This document shows, one piece after another, positions 1 to 8,462 of a stretch of 64,000 bases of DNA. The notes below the pieces were generated by a model. That model had not been told where the DNA came from. It did no database searches and saw only the letters and a program-made list of their open reading frames with translations. Position numbers and translations under genes: made by a program. How positions within the stretch are numbered: position 1 is the stretch's first letter; each line of letters starts with the position of its first letter. Origin of the DNA: Paucilactobacillus suebicus DSM 5007 = KCTC 3549 (GTDB lineage Bacteria; Bacillota; Bacilli; Lactobacillales; Lactobacillaceae); NCBI RefSeq assembly GCF_001434475.1, contig NZ_AZGF01000007.1, positions 1 to 64,000 on the forward strand. The letters run 5' to 3'.

Positions 1-53
1 CTATCAGTACCAAATATTGTAGAACCTTAAAATTCATGGCATTGCTTCTCATT

Positions 54-1181
54 TTATTCTCGTAAACGTTCATTTGTCGCATTTCTCAATAATCTGTAAA
101 GAGTGGCCACAATTGGTACACCCAAAAGCATCCCCAAAATACCACTAACACCGCTACCAATAGTAATTGCGGCAAGTACCCAAATACCTGGTAGTCCAAT
201 TGACGTACCGACAACGCGAGGATATATCAAATTGCCTTCAATTTGTTGTAAGACAAGAATAAATACAATAAATAAAATTGCCTTAATTGGGGAATCCACA
301 ACAATCAGTAAGAAACCAACTGTTGCACCGATCCACGCACCAAAGATTGGTATTAATGCCATCATTCCAACAAATGCACCAATTGAAACGGCGTATGGAA
401 ATCTAAATATGAGCATACCCACTATACACAACGTTCCCAACACAAAGGCTTCTGTAACTTGACCAATAATAAAGCTTGAGAAACATTGATTGGTGGTTTT
501 CAAAATATAATCAATTTTCTTAATGTGCTTTTCGTTCATAAACGCACGTTCAACTCGTTTAATATTACGTCCTAACTTCTCCTTAGAACTCATAATATAA
601 ATTGCAAAGGTAAACGCCAACACAAAGTTAACAACACCGCTTGTAACTTTAGTAAAGATTGTAACAGTTGAACCCAGCACCCCACCAACGCCAGTTGTAA
701 AGTATTTCATCACCTTTGATTGAATACTTGTCCAATCTATATTAGATGTACTTAACCGATGTTGAATCAATGGAAATTGGTCAGTATTTTGAACCCACGA
801 GATTACATTACTGACAACTTTAGGTACCGAAGTGAAAAACTCAGTCAATGCAGTCACGAACTGGGGCAATACTAGCCGTAATACGCCAGAAAGAACTAGT
901 AACACTATAATTAACGTTAAAAGTATTGAAACCGGACGTTTGGTTGCCAATACAATTTTTTTTGTTGATTTGGGAAAGTACCACTTTTCAATTCGAGAAC
1001 ACAATAAGTTAAGCACGTATGCGAGAGCTCCCCCAAATATTATCGGCAACACAATACTAATTACACTGGTACAAAAGTCTAACAACTGCTTTGGATATAT
1101 TAACAATGCGGCAATTGCCACAATCGCAATTGCATATTTAATTATTTGTTTTCTAGATATACTCAATTTCAGACCCCACAA
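54..1181 (-). CDS. AI-2E family transporter (putative permease)
   Basis: A 375-residue polytopic membrane protein of the AI-2E/YdiK permease family (PF01594 type). Several hydrophobic helices are visible: residues about 15-35, 38-58, 85-110, 160-195 and a block near 245-365. The C-terminal part has the family's Gly/Pro-rich helices, including a GAWIGA stretch and IYPRVVG. Family members export small molecules or ions, and the substrate here cannot be assigned. No ATG start is present: TTG at 1181 is used here, but a second in-frame TTG at 1166 sits 7 nt after GGGG and is equally plausible. It lies 30 bp downstream of the AbrB/DUF998-like gene, so the two may be cotranscribed. Confidence 0.85.
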   Translation of the reverse strand: MWGLKLSISRKQIIKYAIAIVAIAALLIYPKQLLDFCTSVISIVLPIIFGGALAYVLNLLCSRIEKWYFPKSTKKIVLATKRPVSILLTLIIVLLVLSGVLRLVLPQFVTALTEFFTSVPKVVSNVISWVQNTDQFPLIQHRLSTSNIDWTSIQSKVMKYFTTGVGGVLGSTVTIFTKVTSGVVNFVLAFTFAIYIMSSKEKLGRNIKRVERAFMNEKHIKKIDYILKTTNQCFSSFIIGQVTEAFVLGTLCIVGMLIFRFPYAVSIGAFVGMMALIPIFGAWIGATVGFLLIVVDSPIKAILFIVFILVLQQIEGNLIYPRVVGTSIGLPGIWVLAAITIGSGVSGILGMLLGVPIVATLYRLLRNATNERLRE

Positions 1182-1211
1182 TTCATCTACGCCTGCCTTA
1201 TGATATCAAAT

Positions 1212-2378
1212 TTAGTTCTTGGTTGATACATGGACAGTAAATTTTAGTCCCTCGGGCTGTGTAAGCGCCTGTAGCTGTTGAAATAGGATCAGTACCCAGC
1301 CAAATACACTAATAAACGCTAGAAGTTCATACCCGGTTAACGATAGATATCCAATTGGCTTAAAAGCAATTGAAACTGCCACAAGAATTCCACCAATTAT
1401 GTAAGAGAATCCTAAAAATTCCCTCGTAATCTTTGGTAACATCCACCTAATTCCAACAATCATCAGCAGAACCAAGTATGATAAAGTGGTTGCAATTTGA
1501 TCGTGAATGAAGTGAAACTGTTTATCATTTGTAAATACGCCTATTGCTCCAAGACAAACTGCCGTCATAGTTAGTAATACTCTCAACGTCATTAGCCGTT
1601 TCCCGCGAAAATAAGGCCTCAACGACACAAATAAATAATCAATGAGAACGATCATAATTAAAGCAGAAAAAATCAATGTCAGATTAAATTGCCAAGAATT
1701 TTTAGCTAAATTCGTTCCTAAAAAGCTCAAATTATGCTCCCACCAATGTCGATTACCATTAGATGCCATTGAGATAATGACACCAATCATAATCACACCA
1801 GCAAACACAGTTGTTAAACTAAGCGGAGATATTCTAGAAGCAGCCTCGATCATAATGTAATAAATGAAAAAACAAAATATCAGTACGATGCCGGTCGCCG
1901 TTACTAAATCAAATGAAATATCAGGGAATATGATTCCAAACACCCAAAAAATCCCTAATAAAACCAAAAGTAAAATCAGAGCAATCGAAACAATAATTGT
2001 TGGAAAGTTTCGCCAATAAATATTTTTTAACATTCTATTGGTGGAATGTTGTCGTGCTTGAACGAAAAAAATGCCAAAAAGAATCATGCCAACGATGACA
2101 CCCAAGATAATGATACTGCTGGCAATTGAATACCCACCGCCAAATTTAATCTGAGTCTGATTTCTTGTTCCAAAATATAGTAGAAACATTACGCTGCTAA
2201 AAAGCGCGGGTAGCAATGACCACAAAAACTTCATCAATGATGAAGGCTCATTACTATCGCTTTCTTGAATAATTAGACTATCATTTTTTAAAACGGCGTT
2301 CAACGTATCGCCATCATTTAATTTAAGTTGTTTAACCATTTCATCAGGCAGACTAATAGTTAAATCTTTGTTTGTCAT
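1212..2378 (-). CDS. Membrane protein with N-terminal SpoVT/AbrB-like domain and DUF998-like C-terminal part
   Basis: 388 residues. The first ~40 (TISLPDEMVKQLKLNDGDTL) have the swapped-hairpin AbrB/MazE pattern of a prokaryotic DNA-binding or dimerisation domain. The rest is about nine or ten hydrophobic segments, with HWWEHNLSFLG and a following FN segment as in DUF998 membrane proteins. I chose the ATG at 2378 because GGGGGA lies about 9 nt upstream; a longer frame to 2441 has no comparable site. No enzymatic motif is visible. The gene is divergent from the YfhO gene, so an envelope role is possible but only inferred. Whether the AbrB-like part binds DNA while tethered to the membrane is unknown. 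Confidence 0.75.
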   Translation of the reverse strand: MTNKDLTISLPDEMVKQLKLNDGDTLNAVLKNDSLIIQESDSNEPSSLMKFLWSLLPALFSSVMFLLYFGTRNQTQIKFGGGYSIASSIIILGVIVGMILFGIFFVQARQHSTNRMLKNIYWRNFPTIIVSIALILLLVLLGIFWVFGIIFPDISFDLVTATGIVLIFCFFIYYIMIEAASRISPLSLTTVFAGVIMIGVIISMASNGNRHWWEHNLSFLGTNLAKNSWQFNLTLIFSALIMIVLIDYLFVSLRPYFRGKRLMTLRVLLTMTAVCLGAIGVFTNDKQFHFIHDQIATTLSYLVLLMIVGIRWMLPKITREFLGFSYIIGGILVAVSIAFKPIGYLSLTGYELLAFISVFGWVLILFQQLQALTQPEGLKFTVHVSTKN

Positions 2379-2550
2379 TATTGAATTGTCCCCCAAGGAT
2401 TTAATAATCCTATTATATCCAAATTTAGCTACTGTGAGCAAAGTTTAATTATCGTTTATTTTTTGTTTGCAAGCTCAGCTGTCGCCTATCACATGTTACA
2501 ATAATCATTGATTGTTTCACAATTAATTCAACGTAAGGATTTAATAAGTC

Positions 2551-5364
2551 ATGGTTAACCTATGGGGAAAATTTAGATCAAATATCTACCTTCAATACAT
2601 ATGCTGTTTTTTAGTTTGTGCATGCATAATTTTTGCGGTCGTCCCGCTAACAGGATCAACATTAATTTGGAATTCTGATGGAATTACCCAGCATTATCCT
2701 GCATTAATTTATTGGCGTCGAATGTTACGAGGATTAATATTGCACCATCACATCTGGGCTCAGTGGGACTGGAATCTAGGCCTTGGTCAAGATACAATTC
2801 AAACATTTTCCTATTATGTGATGGGTGATATTTTTACGTATCCTTCAATTTTATTCCATGAATCACAAATGGCTGCCTATTACTCGATAATGATTGTTGT
2901 GAGGTTATTTTTAGCTGGACTATCGTTTATTTTTGCTGCTAAACATCTAATCCGTACGAATAAACAATGGACTATCCTAGTTGCCAGTTTCGTATACATG
3001 TATTCCGGCTACGCTTCATATGTAACTTTCGCACACCCATTCTTTCTAAATCCATTAATTATCATGCCGTTACTCATATATGGGCTTCACAGAGCAATGA
3101 TAAGTGATAAGTATGGCATGCTCAGTATAATGACTGCCTGGGCACTGTTTAATAACTTCTATCTTGGGGCAATAATGGGGCTTGGGGTTGCCATTTATTG
3201 GGTTATTTTTGTTTCTGTTGATCGAAATTTATTTAAATTAACAAAAATCATTAAAGTTATTATTAGTGTTGCTGCTGGTGCTCTAACCAGTGCAGTACTC
3301 TTTCTACCTTCCTTTTATCAGTTAACTGTATCAACCCGTTCCTCGTCAAAATTGGCTAATGGCATGACCTGGTATCCTCTGTCCTACTACTTTACACTAC
3401 CCGGTTTGTCCCTTAGCGATTATGCGAGACCGTACTGGGTGACTGGTGGATTTTTAGCGATTGGTTTAATTGGCATTACTTGGTCGATAAGACGCTTTAA
3501 AAAATACAAAATTATTAACATTACCCTTCTGACCGGATTCATCATTCTTCTGTCACCAATTTTGGCTGCTTTAATGAATGGCGGCTCTTCGCCATCAAAC
3601 CGATGGACATTTCTCCTAATGATGCCGATCGCTTTTACAGTCATCTTTATGTTAAATCACCTACGAGAGCTGACTAGCCATGATTTCATTTGGTGGACAG
3701 TGGTTGGTATCATCGTGACATTCAGTTTGTTTGCAGGAAATAAATTCAAATTTACGTATGATCTTGGCAGTGTCATGGTCATCTATTTTGCCACCTTATT
3801 AATCTTTGCAATTGTAAATTCAAATCAGAATCTCCGTTTTAAAACATCTATCCTCGCTACTTCATTGATTCTTGTTACTGGCCTAAATGCCGTTATTATG
3901 ATGCGTGACAGACACACAAACCAGATGTCATCGACAACATCAACATTAATTTCAAGCCAAACAGCCCACCAGTTAACAAATACTCAGAAGGCTTACAAAC
4001 AAATAAGTAAAAATGATACACACAGGACATTAGTTGATGGTCAGCTAAGAACCTACACAGGCAAATCGCCAGCAGACAACTTACCGATACTTGCCGAGAC
4101 CAAAAATATTAACAGTTATTGGTCGCTTCAAAATAGTAGCTTAAACGAATTAAATTCTTCATTGGAGAATAATACTAGTAATCCTAATGACACTACCAAT
4201 ACTGCTGACTTCAGGTCATTAATGCTTCGTTATCTTGGTGTAAGTCGACTGTTTCTGAATGATGATGAATCAGTTCCAAATGGTTATGAAGCAACTGGAC
4301 GCCAAATTAACAGCCAAACCGAATACGTTGCAAACTCAACGGTTCCATTAATTTATAAGGCTGCTGGAACTTTGAATACGGCACAGTTTAATTCTTTGTC
4401 GACATCACAAAAAGAAACCGCACTGCTTTCAAATTTGGTCACAAATAAAAAATCATCTAATCCAGATACTTCATTGTTAAGTAAAGTTGTTCAAATCAAA
4501 ACTAACTTATTACCGACTAACGCTGATAAATTAACCAAAACTCAGCACATTTCTGTATCAACACCAACAACGAAACTGACACCTACCACAATTACTTGGC
4601 CTACGAATAAGTCAATTAAAGGTTATGAGTTGCATGCACAACTGACAAATATCAGGTATTCAGCTGGATCATTTAGTGAGCGACATAAAAAAGCTCTTGA
4701 TTACTATATTGAAAATCATAATGAAGAAATTATGATGGCTGGTCAAGAAACAGACTTAAGGTATAATCCAACTTTGTATAACTTCAGCTGGTTGAGAAAA
4801 AATGTTATGAGTTATGCAGCGACTACCGGTGAGTTTGACATTGGTTTAAACTATGATGGTGTCTCGAATACGTTTAATCAAACTGGTATCAACGATTTAT
4901 CGTTCTACACACCACGTTCTTCAACTACTCTGAATCTTGGTACTATCACTTCAACAGATGAGGACAACAACTCAATCTCCTTGTCATTGCCGACTTCTGG
5001 CAAAACATCTTTCGACATCACACTATGGGCAGTTCCAACTGGTAAAAGTGTCGATAAAACGATTGCTAAGGATAAAGCCGCTAAGGATATTACGATGACT
5101 AAAAATGGTGTCACGGCTAAATACACATCAAGCAAATCTGACATTTTAGCAACAACTATCCCCTATTCAAAAGGCTGGCATCTTGCTGGAAGTAAGAGTG
5201 CATTACCAAAAGTTAACAAAGGTTTTATTGGCATCCCTGTTCATAAGGGCAAAAATAATATTAAGTTAATCTATCGAACCCCTCTCTTAACAATGGGAGT
5301 TTTTGCTTCAATCTTTGGCATAATTATCATCGGACTTATACTGATTGTTGAAAGGTTCCTGTAA
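2551..5364 (+). CDS. YfhO family membrane protein (putative envelope glycosylation)
   Basis: 937 residues. The N-terminal half (about 1-460) has a dozen or so membrane helices in the GT-C-like arrangement of YfhO proteins, with an early acidic motif (IWNSDGITQHYPAL) and the WNLGLGQD segment typical of the family. A Ser/Thr/Asn-rich extracytoplasmic region covers about 460-905 and a last helix lies near 912-935. YfhO homologues in Bacillus and Listeria attach sugars to lipoteichoic or wall teichoic acid, so this is probably an envelope glycosyltransferase, inferred from family. AAGGATT lies 11 nt before the ATG. It is monocistronic and ends in a strong hairpin terminator shared with the convergent VIT gene. 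Confidence 0.85.
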   Translation: MVNLWGKFRSNIYLQYICCFLVCACIIFAVVPLTGSTLIWNSDGITQHYPALIYWRRMLRGLILHHHIWAQWDWNLGLGQDTIQTFSYYVMGDIFTYPSILFHESQMAAYYSIMIVVRLFLAGLSFIFAAKHLIRTNKQWTILVASFVYMYSGYASYVTFAHPFFLNPLIIMPLLIYGLHRAMISDKYGMLSIMTAWALFNNFYLGAIMGLGVAIYWVIFVSVDRNLFKLTKIIKVIISVAAGALTSAVLFLPSFYQLTVSTRSSSKLANGMTWYPLSYYFTLPGLSLSDYARPYWVTGGFLAIGLIGITWSIRRFKKYKIINITLLTGFIILLSPILAALMNGGSSPSNRWTFLLMMPIAFTVIFMLNHLRELTSHDFIWWTVVGIIVTFSLFAGNKFKFTYDLGSVMVIYFATLLIFAIVNSNQNLRFKTSILATSLILVTGLNAVIMMRDRHTNQMSSTTSTLISSQTAHQLTNTQKAYKQISKNDTHRTLVDGQLRTYTGKSPADNLPILAETKNINSYWSLQNSSLNELNSSLENNTSNPNDTTNTADFRSLMLRYLGVSRLFLNDDESVPNGYEATGRQINSQTEYVANSTVPLIYKAAGTLNTAQFNSLSTSQKETALLSNLVTNKKSSNPDTSLLSKVVQIKTNLLPTNADKLTKTQHISVSTPTTKLTPTTITWPTNKSIKGYELHAQLTNIRYSAGSFSERHKKALDYYIENHNEEIMMAGQETDLRYNPTLYNFSWLRKNVMSYAATTGEFDIGLNYDGVSNTFNQTGINDLSFYTPRSSTTLNLGTITSTDEDNNSISLSLPTSGKTSFDITLWAVPTGKSVDKTIAKDKAAKDITMTKNGVTAKYTSSKSDILATTIPYSKGWHLAGSKSALPKVNKGFIGIPVHKGKNNIKLIYRTPLLTMGVFASIFGIIIIGLILIVERFL

Positions 5365-5366
5365 AC

Positions 5367-5421
5367 TAAAAAGTGGCATTCATTTAACGTCTAGATTCGT
5401 TAAGTGAAGACCACTTTTTTT
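5367..5421. terminator. Bidirectional terminator between yfhO-like and VIT genes
   Basis: An AAAAAGTGG arm (from 5367) pairs with the CCACTTTTTT arm ending at 5421. An inner TTAACG/CGTTAA pairing gives one long hairpin with A-tract and T-tract on opposite sides, as expected between convergent genes. Confidence 0.85.
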
Positions 5422-6139
5422 AGAGTTTGGTACCAACGTAATAGTGAATACACATTGTGATAATGCCGACAATCACATTCCTAATAATTGCGGTTTTAGT
5501 CAATCCATCGCCAAGTTTGGCACTTAAATATCCCGTCAATGCAACTGATAAAATAACTGCAATAATTGTCCCAGGCCACTGTATAGATACTGGAAGCATT
5601 GTCATCGCTACTAATGGAAAAATACCACCTGATGCAGCAGATATCAATGACGAAAACGCCGCATTCCATGGGCTCATATAATGTCCAAGTTCAAGATCAT
5701 ACTTGATTCTAACGATCGTTCCAAGTGCATCTTTTTTCATCAGTTCAGTAGCAATATCTTCTGCAGTTTTATGTGATACACCACGCTCAACATAATACTC
5801 TGCCACAATTTTTTGTTCAGCTTCAAAATTAGTTTTTAATAATTTTTCCTCAGTGGCAACGGCAGATTTTTCAGTATCTTTCTGAGAGCTCACGGATGCA
5901 TACTCTCCTGAAGCCATCGAAAATGCACATGCTAAAAGATCTGACAATCCAGCAATCATAATTGTAAATTGGTTCGTTGTTGCAACTGCCACAGAAAACA
6001 GGACACCAACAACCGTTAAAATTCCATCATTGGCGCCTAACACTCCTGCACGAAGAGTATTAGAACGCTCAGCCATTGTCATTTTGGTTTTGCGTGCCTT
6101 AAGCGATTGGCCAACTGGCCGTAATTTCTTTGATTCCAT
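5420..6139 (-). CDS. VIT/CCC1-family metal transporter, second gene of the pair
   Basis: 239 residues of the VIT1/CCC1 family, whose members move Fe2+ or Mn2+ across membranes. The diagnostic GANDGI motif follows the first basic segment (LGANDGILTVVGV). A MASGEYASVSSQ segment and a charged cytoplasmic region with EAEQKIVAEYYVERG precede three C-terminal helices. The ATG at 6139 is preferred over a TTG at 6148 because AAAGGGA then lies at a sensible distance. It follows the paralogous VIT gene after a 23 bp gap, so they form an operon and may act as a hetero-oligomer. The operon faces away from perR and carries a PerR-like operator. Confidence 0.9.
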   Translation of the reverse strand: MESKKLRPVGQSLKARKTKMTMAERSNTLRAGVLGANDGILTVVGVLFSVAVATTNQFTIMIAGLSDLLACAFSMASGEYASVSSQKDTEKSAVATEEKLLKTNFEAEQKIVAEYYVERGVSHKTAEDIATELMKKDALGTIVRIKYDLELGHYMSPWNAAFSSLISAASGGIFPLVAMTMLPVSIQWPGTIIAVILSVALTGYLSAKLGDGLTKTAIIRNVIVGIITMCIHYYVGTKL

Positions 6140-6162
6140 ATCTATCAATTCCCTTTAACTTT

Positions 6163-6849
6163 CTACGCAAACACAGACCCAATTAAATAAGTAATCAGCA
6201 TTGTTAATAGGCCGGATACTACGTTTCTTAGCATAGCTTTACCCTTATTGGCATTTCCTAAAACAGCAGCCGCACCACCAGTAATCAATAACGCAACCGT
6301 CACAGCCCCCACAGTTGCTATGATCCGATACGAAATATTAATTGAAGTAATTGCAATCAACGGCAGTAATGAACCAATGGGAAACGAGATCATCGATGCA
6401 ATTGCAGCAGCAATTGCACTTGTTTGTTCCTTTGGGTTAAATCCATACCTTTCACGAGTGGCAACACTTAAAGGATCCTTAGATAACATTTCTTGCGTCG
6501 CCTTATGCGCAAGTTCAGAAGATATCCCCGTTTTTTGGTATTTATTCTTAATAAAATTGAATTCGCCCGCATAATTTTCTTTCAAAGCTGCCTGTTCACG
6601 AATAACTGCTCTTTTTTCCGAATCTCTTTGTGTGCTGACTGAAACCCATTCACCCATCGCCATTGAAATAGTGCCAGCTAGCATCCCTGCAAATCCTGCT
6701 AAAAAAATTGCATAAGATGAAGCATGTGCTCCCGCGACCCCAATAACTATTCCGGCGACCGAAACGATACCATCGTTGGCTCCCATAACACTGGCACGAA
6801 TAACATTTATTCTAGCAGCCAGGCTCACATTACGCTTTGAATTCTTCAT
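6163..6849 (-). CDS. VIT/CCC1-family metal transporter, first gene of the pair
   Basis: 228 residues, a paralogue of the next gene. It has the same family marks: GANDGIVSVAGIV, a MAMGEWVSVSTQRDSEK segment, a cytoplasmic helical insert, and C-terminal helices ending near the last residue. AAGAAGGTGA lies 6-8 nt upstream of the ATG. The promoter (-35 TTTACT, 17 bp, -10 TATAAT) sits at 6893-6921 and a PerR-box-like palindrome covers 6863-6877, just downstream of the predicted transcription start. Likely role: iron or manganese efflux or detoxification linked to peroxide stress. Family membership is clear; metal choice and regulation are inferred. Confidence 0.9.
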   Translation of the reverse strand: MKNSKRNVSLAARINVIRASVMGANDGIVSVAGIVIGVAGAHASSYAIFLAGFAGMLAGTISMAMGEWVSVSTQRDSEKRAVIREQAALKENYAGEFNFIKNKYQKTGISSELAHKATQEMLSKDPLSVATRERYGFNPKEQTSAIAAAIASMISFPIGSLLPLIAITSINISYRIIATVGAVTVALLITGGAAAVLGNANKGKAMLRNVVSGLLTMLITYLIGSVFA

Positions 6850-6862
6850 TTTGTCACCTTCT

Positions 6863-6877
6863 TTAGAATTATTCTCA
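6863..6877. promoter_or_regulatory. PerR-box-like operator 1
   Basis: TTAGAATTATTCTCA matches the PerR box TTATAATNATTATAA at 11 of 14 defined positions. It lies about 10-25 nt downstream of the predicted VIT transcription start and immediately before the ribosome binding site, where a bound repressor would block transcription. Confidence 0.55.
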
Positions 6878-6892
6878 TCTAGAACAACTATG

Positions 6893-6921
6893 ATTATAAT
6901 TTGTTGTGATTAAAAAGTAAA
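6893..6921 (-). promoter_or_regulatory. Promoter of the VIT gene pair
   Basis: On the minus strand, -35 TTTACT (6916-6921), a 17 bp spacer and -10 TATAAT (6893-6898). The predicted start near 6886 leaves a leader of roughly 37 nt before the ATG. Confidence 0.6.
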
Positions 6922-6973
6922 GTATATACAACCATTTCTAATATCAATCTCATGTTCAACTAAAATCATTTAA

Positions 6974-6988
6974 TTAGAACAATTCTAA
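6974..6988. promoter_or_regulatory. PerR-box-like operator 2
   Basis: TTAGAACAATTCTAA is an inverted repeat (TTAGAA, 3 nt, TTCTAA) matching the PerR box consensus at 12 of 14 defined positions. It lies between the divergent VIT and perR promoters, upstream of both -35 elements. Confidence 0.55.
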
Positions 6989-7019
6989 ATCGCAAAGAAA
7001 GCCGAATAGTGGTAATGAT

Positions 7020-7047
7020 TTGAAAAATATGGTTTAATTGGTATAAT
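7020..7047 (+). promoter_or_regulatory. Promoter of perR
   Basis: -35 TTGAAA (7020-7025), 16 bp spacer, -10 TATAAT (7042-7047). The GTG start is about 27 nt further on. Confidence 0.6.
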
Positions 7048-7079
7048 AAATTAGTTACAAAACGAAAGGAAGATTGCTT

Positions 7080-7544
7080 GTGGCTTCAAATGATGTAATT
7101 GAACAAACTCGACAAGTGCTTAAAAAGAATCATTTAAGAATTACAGCACAGCGGCATATCATTTTGGCCTACTTAGCAAGCCATCATAATCATCCGTCTG
7201 TTGAAATGATTCGTGAGGGTCTGAATAAAGAATTACCAAATTTAGGACCAGCAACTATATACAATACTTTAAATACGTTCGTTGACCACGGAATAGTTAT
7301 TGAATTACAAAATGGTGACGGTAGCACTCACTATGATTACTTTGAGAATCATCACTATCATGCTATTTGCACTAACTGTGGCAAAATTACTGATATTGCG
7401 TATGAAGGTTTTCACGACATGGAAAAAGAGTTGGAATCAAAGGCTGCGGCACAATCTGGCTACATGATTTCTGGTAATCATGTTGAAGTCTATGGTTTGT
7501 GTCCCGAATGCCAATTAAAGTTAAGAATCAGACATCCTGAATAG
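7080..7544 (+). CDS. perR: Peroxide-responsive Fur-family repressor, PerR type
   Basis: 154 residues of the Fur family: an N-terminal winged helix (about 1-85, ITAQRHIIL and LGPATIYNTLNTF) and a C-terminal dimerisation domain. The regulatory-metal ligands of PerR are present: His in NHP, Asp in HYDYF, both His of HHYHAIC, and Asp in KITDIAY, where Fur proteins have Glu. The structural zinc site is two CxxC pairs (CTNC, CPEC). GTG at 7080 follows AAAGGAAG by 7 nt; an in-frame TTG at 7074 is too close to it. PerR uses Fe/Mn and His oxidation to sense peroxide. The divergent VIT genes and intergenic boxes are its likely local targets. Confidence 0.88.
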   Translation: MASNDVIEQTRQVLKKNHLRITAQRHIILAYLASHHNHPSVEMIREGLNKELPNLGPATIYNTLNTFVDHGIVIELQNGDGSTHYDYFENHHYHAICTNCGKITDIAYEGFHDMEKELESKAAAQSGYMISGNHVEVYGLCPECQLKLRIRHPE

Positions 7545-7545
7545 C

Positions 7546-7594
7546 AAAAAGATCCGCCACGATTGCTTTTAGCATTTGTGGCGGATCTTTTTTA
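7546..7594 (+). terminator. Terminator of perR
   Basis: AAAGATCCGCCAC pairs with GTGGCGGATCTTT across a 17 nt loop, followed by a T run. Confidence 0.9.
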
Positions 7595-7654
7595 TTTTAT
7601 TTCAATATTAGCTGACAAACACATTAGAATAATCATTCTATGCTTTCGCCATTA

Positions 7655-8140
7655 TTAATCAGCAAGTACCGTTGCTTTCAAGCTGCTTGCAACAGTGCCA
7701 ACATAATAATCATGATCTCTAAAGTATTGTGTCGTAGTCTTTTCTTTTTCTTTACCATCATATTTAGCAACGAGTGCCATCGCTTCTTTGCGTGAAACCT
7801 GCTCTGGACGTTTAGCCAAATCATCATCCCAGCTAAATCCAAGCAGTTCAACCGCATGTTCTTTATTATAGGCACGAACCACGTAGCTGTTACTGTTTAA
7901 ATCTGTTACAACATAGAAATAGTGTTTTTGAACCTGGTCGCTTGTACCATTTGCGGCATCATCATCCAAATCAAGCAGTTTACCTACCATATCGAACTGC
8001 TTCTTATCTTCAAGATATTCTTCACATGCCTCACAAGTGTCCCTGTGATCTCCGGGATTATGTGGGTCAACCGTTAAATTATCGTGCATCAAAACATTAT
8101 TAGATATCTTCGCTAATAAAATGCCTCGATACTTCTTCAA
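7655..8140 (-). CDS. Conserved-looking protein of unknown function
   Basis: 161 residues with no transmembrane segment and no family I recognise. It is acidic, contains a CEACEEYLEDKKQ stretch whose two cysteines could bind metal, and ends in a mixed hydrophobic tail (VASSLKATVLAD). The only start in the open frame is TTG at 8140, with no good ribosome binding site. The frame continues upstream without a start, encoding a basic stretch (RSRKNERRTKLKKYRG), while an AAGGAG sits just before it. A 13-codon ORF overlaps the TTG. The true start or an upstream frameshift is therefore unresolved. Confidence 0.6.
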   Translation of the reverse strand: MKKYRGILLAKISNNVLMHDNLTVDPHNPGDHRDTCEACEEYLEDKKQFDMVGKLLDLDDDAANGTSDQVQKHYFYVVTDLNSNSYVVRAYNKEHAVELLGFSWDDDLAKRPEQVSRKEAMALVAKYDGKEKEKTTTQYFRDHDYYVGTVASSLKATVLAD

Positions 8141-8178
8141 CTTTGTCCGACGTTCGTTTTTTCTACTCCTTGTAACAT
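8137..8178 (-). CDS. Possible 13-residue upstream ORF overlapping the unknown gene
   Basis: ATG at 8178 follows AGAGGGG by about 10 nt and runs 13 codons to a TGA. The TGA shares two bases with the TTG start of the downstream frame (TTGA). This could be a coupled leader peptide, or the 5' end of the downstream gene separated from it by a one-base shift. It may also be chance; no homologue is known to me. Confidence 0.3.
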   Translation of the reverse strand: MLQGVEKTNVGQS

Positions 8179-8462
8179 ATTAAAACATCCCCTCTTAGAT
8201 CCTTAGCGCGTAAAAGCCGTCCCCGTTTGTTAAATGATCTTTTTCTTATCCAGTGCTATGATTGAAATATAATGTACTTACGGGTTTATTTCCAATAAAT
8301 TTGAAAAATAATTCACTAAATCTCACTTTTTGTTACTTCAGTCCACAATATTCGAGATTTCTATAAAATTGTCATGTAAGCGGTACCTTTTTCCCAAAAA
8401 GTATTATACGATCAATCTGTACTTTCCAGATGGCCAAATCAACAAAACTTGGAGGAATTGTT
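8179..8462. other. Divergent intergenic region, no gene seen
   Basis: AT-rich DNA between the unknown gene and the EAL-like gene. It should hold the promoters of both, but I see no convincing -35/-10 pair, riboswitch or RNA gene. A weak minus-strand pair (TTGGAA, 17 bp, TTATAT) can be found near 8260-8292. Confidence 0.4.

Noticed and set aside
1-53. Possible end of another gene at the left edge
   Set aside because: Too short to support a frame or product.
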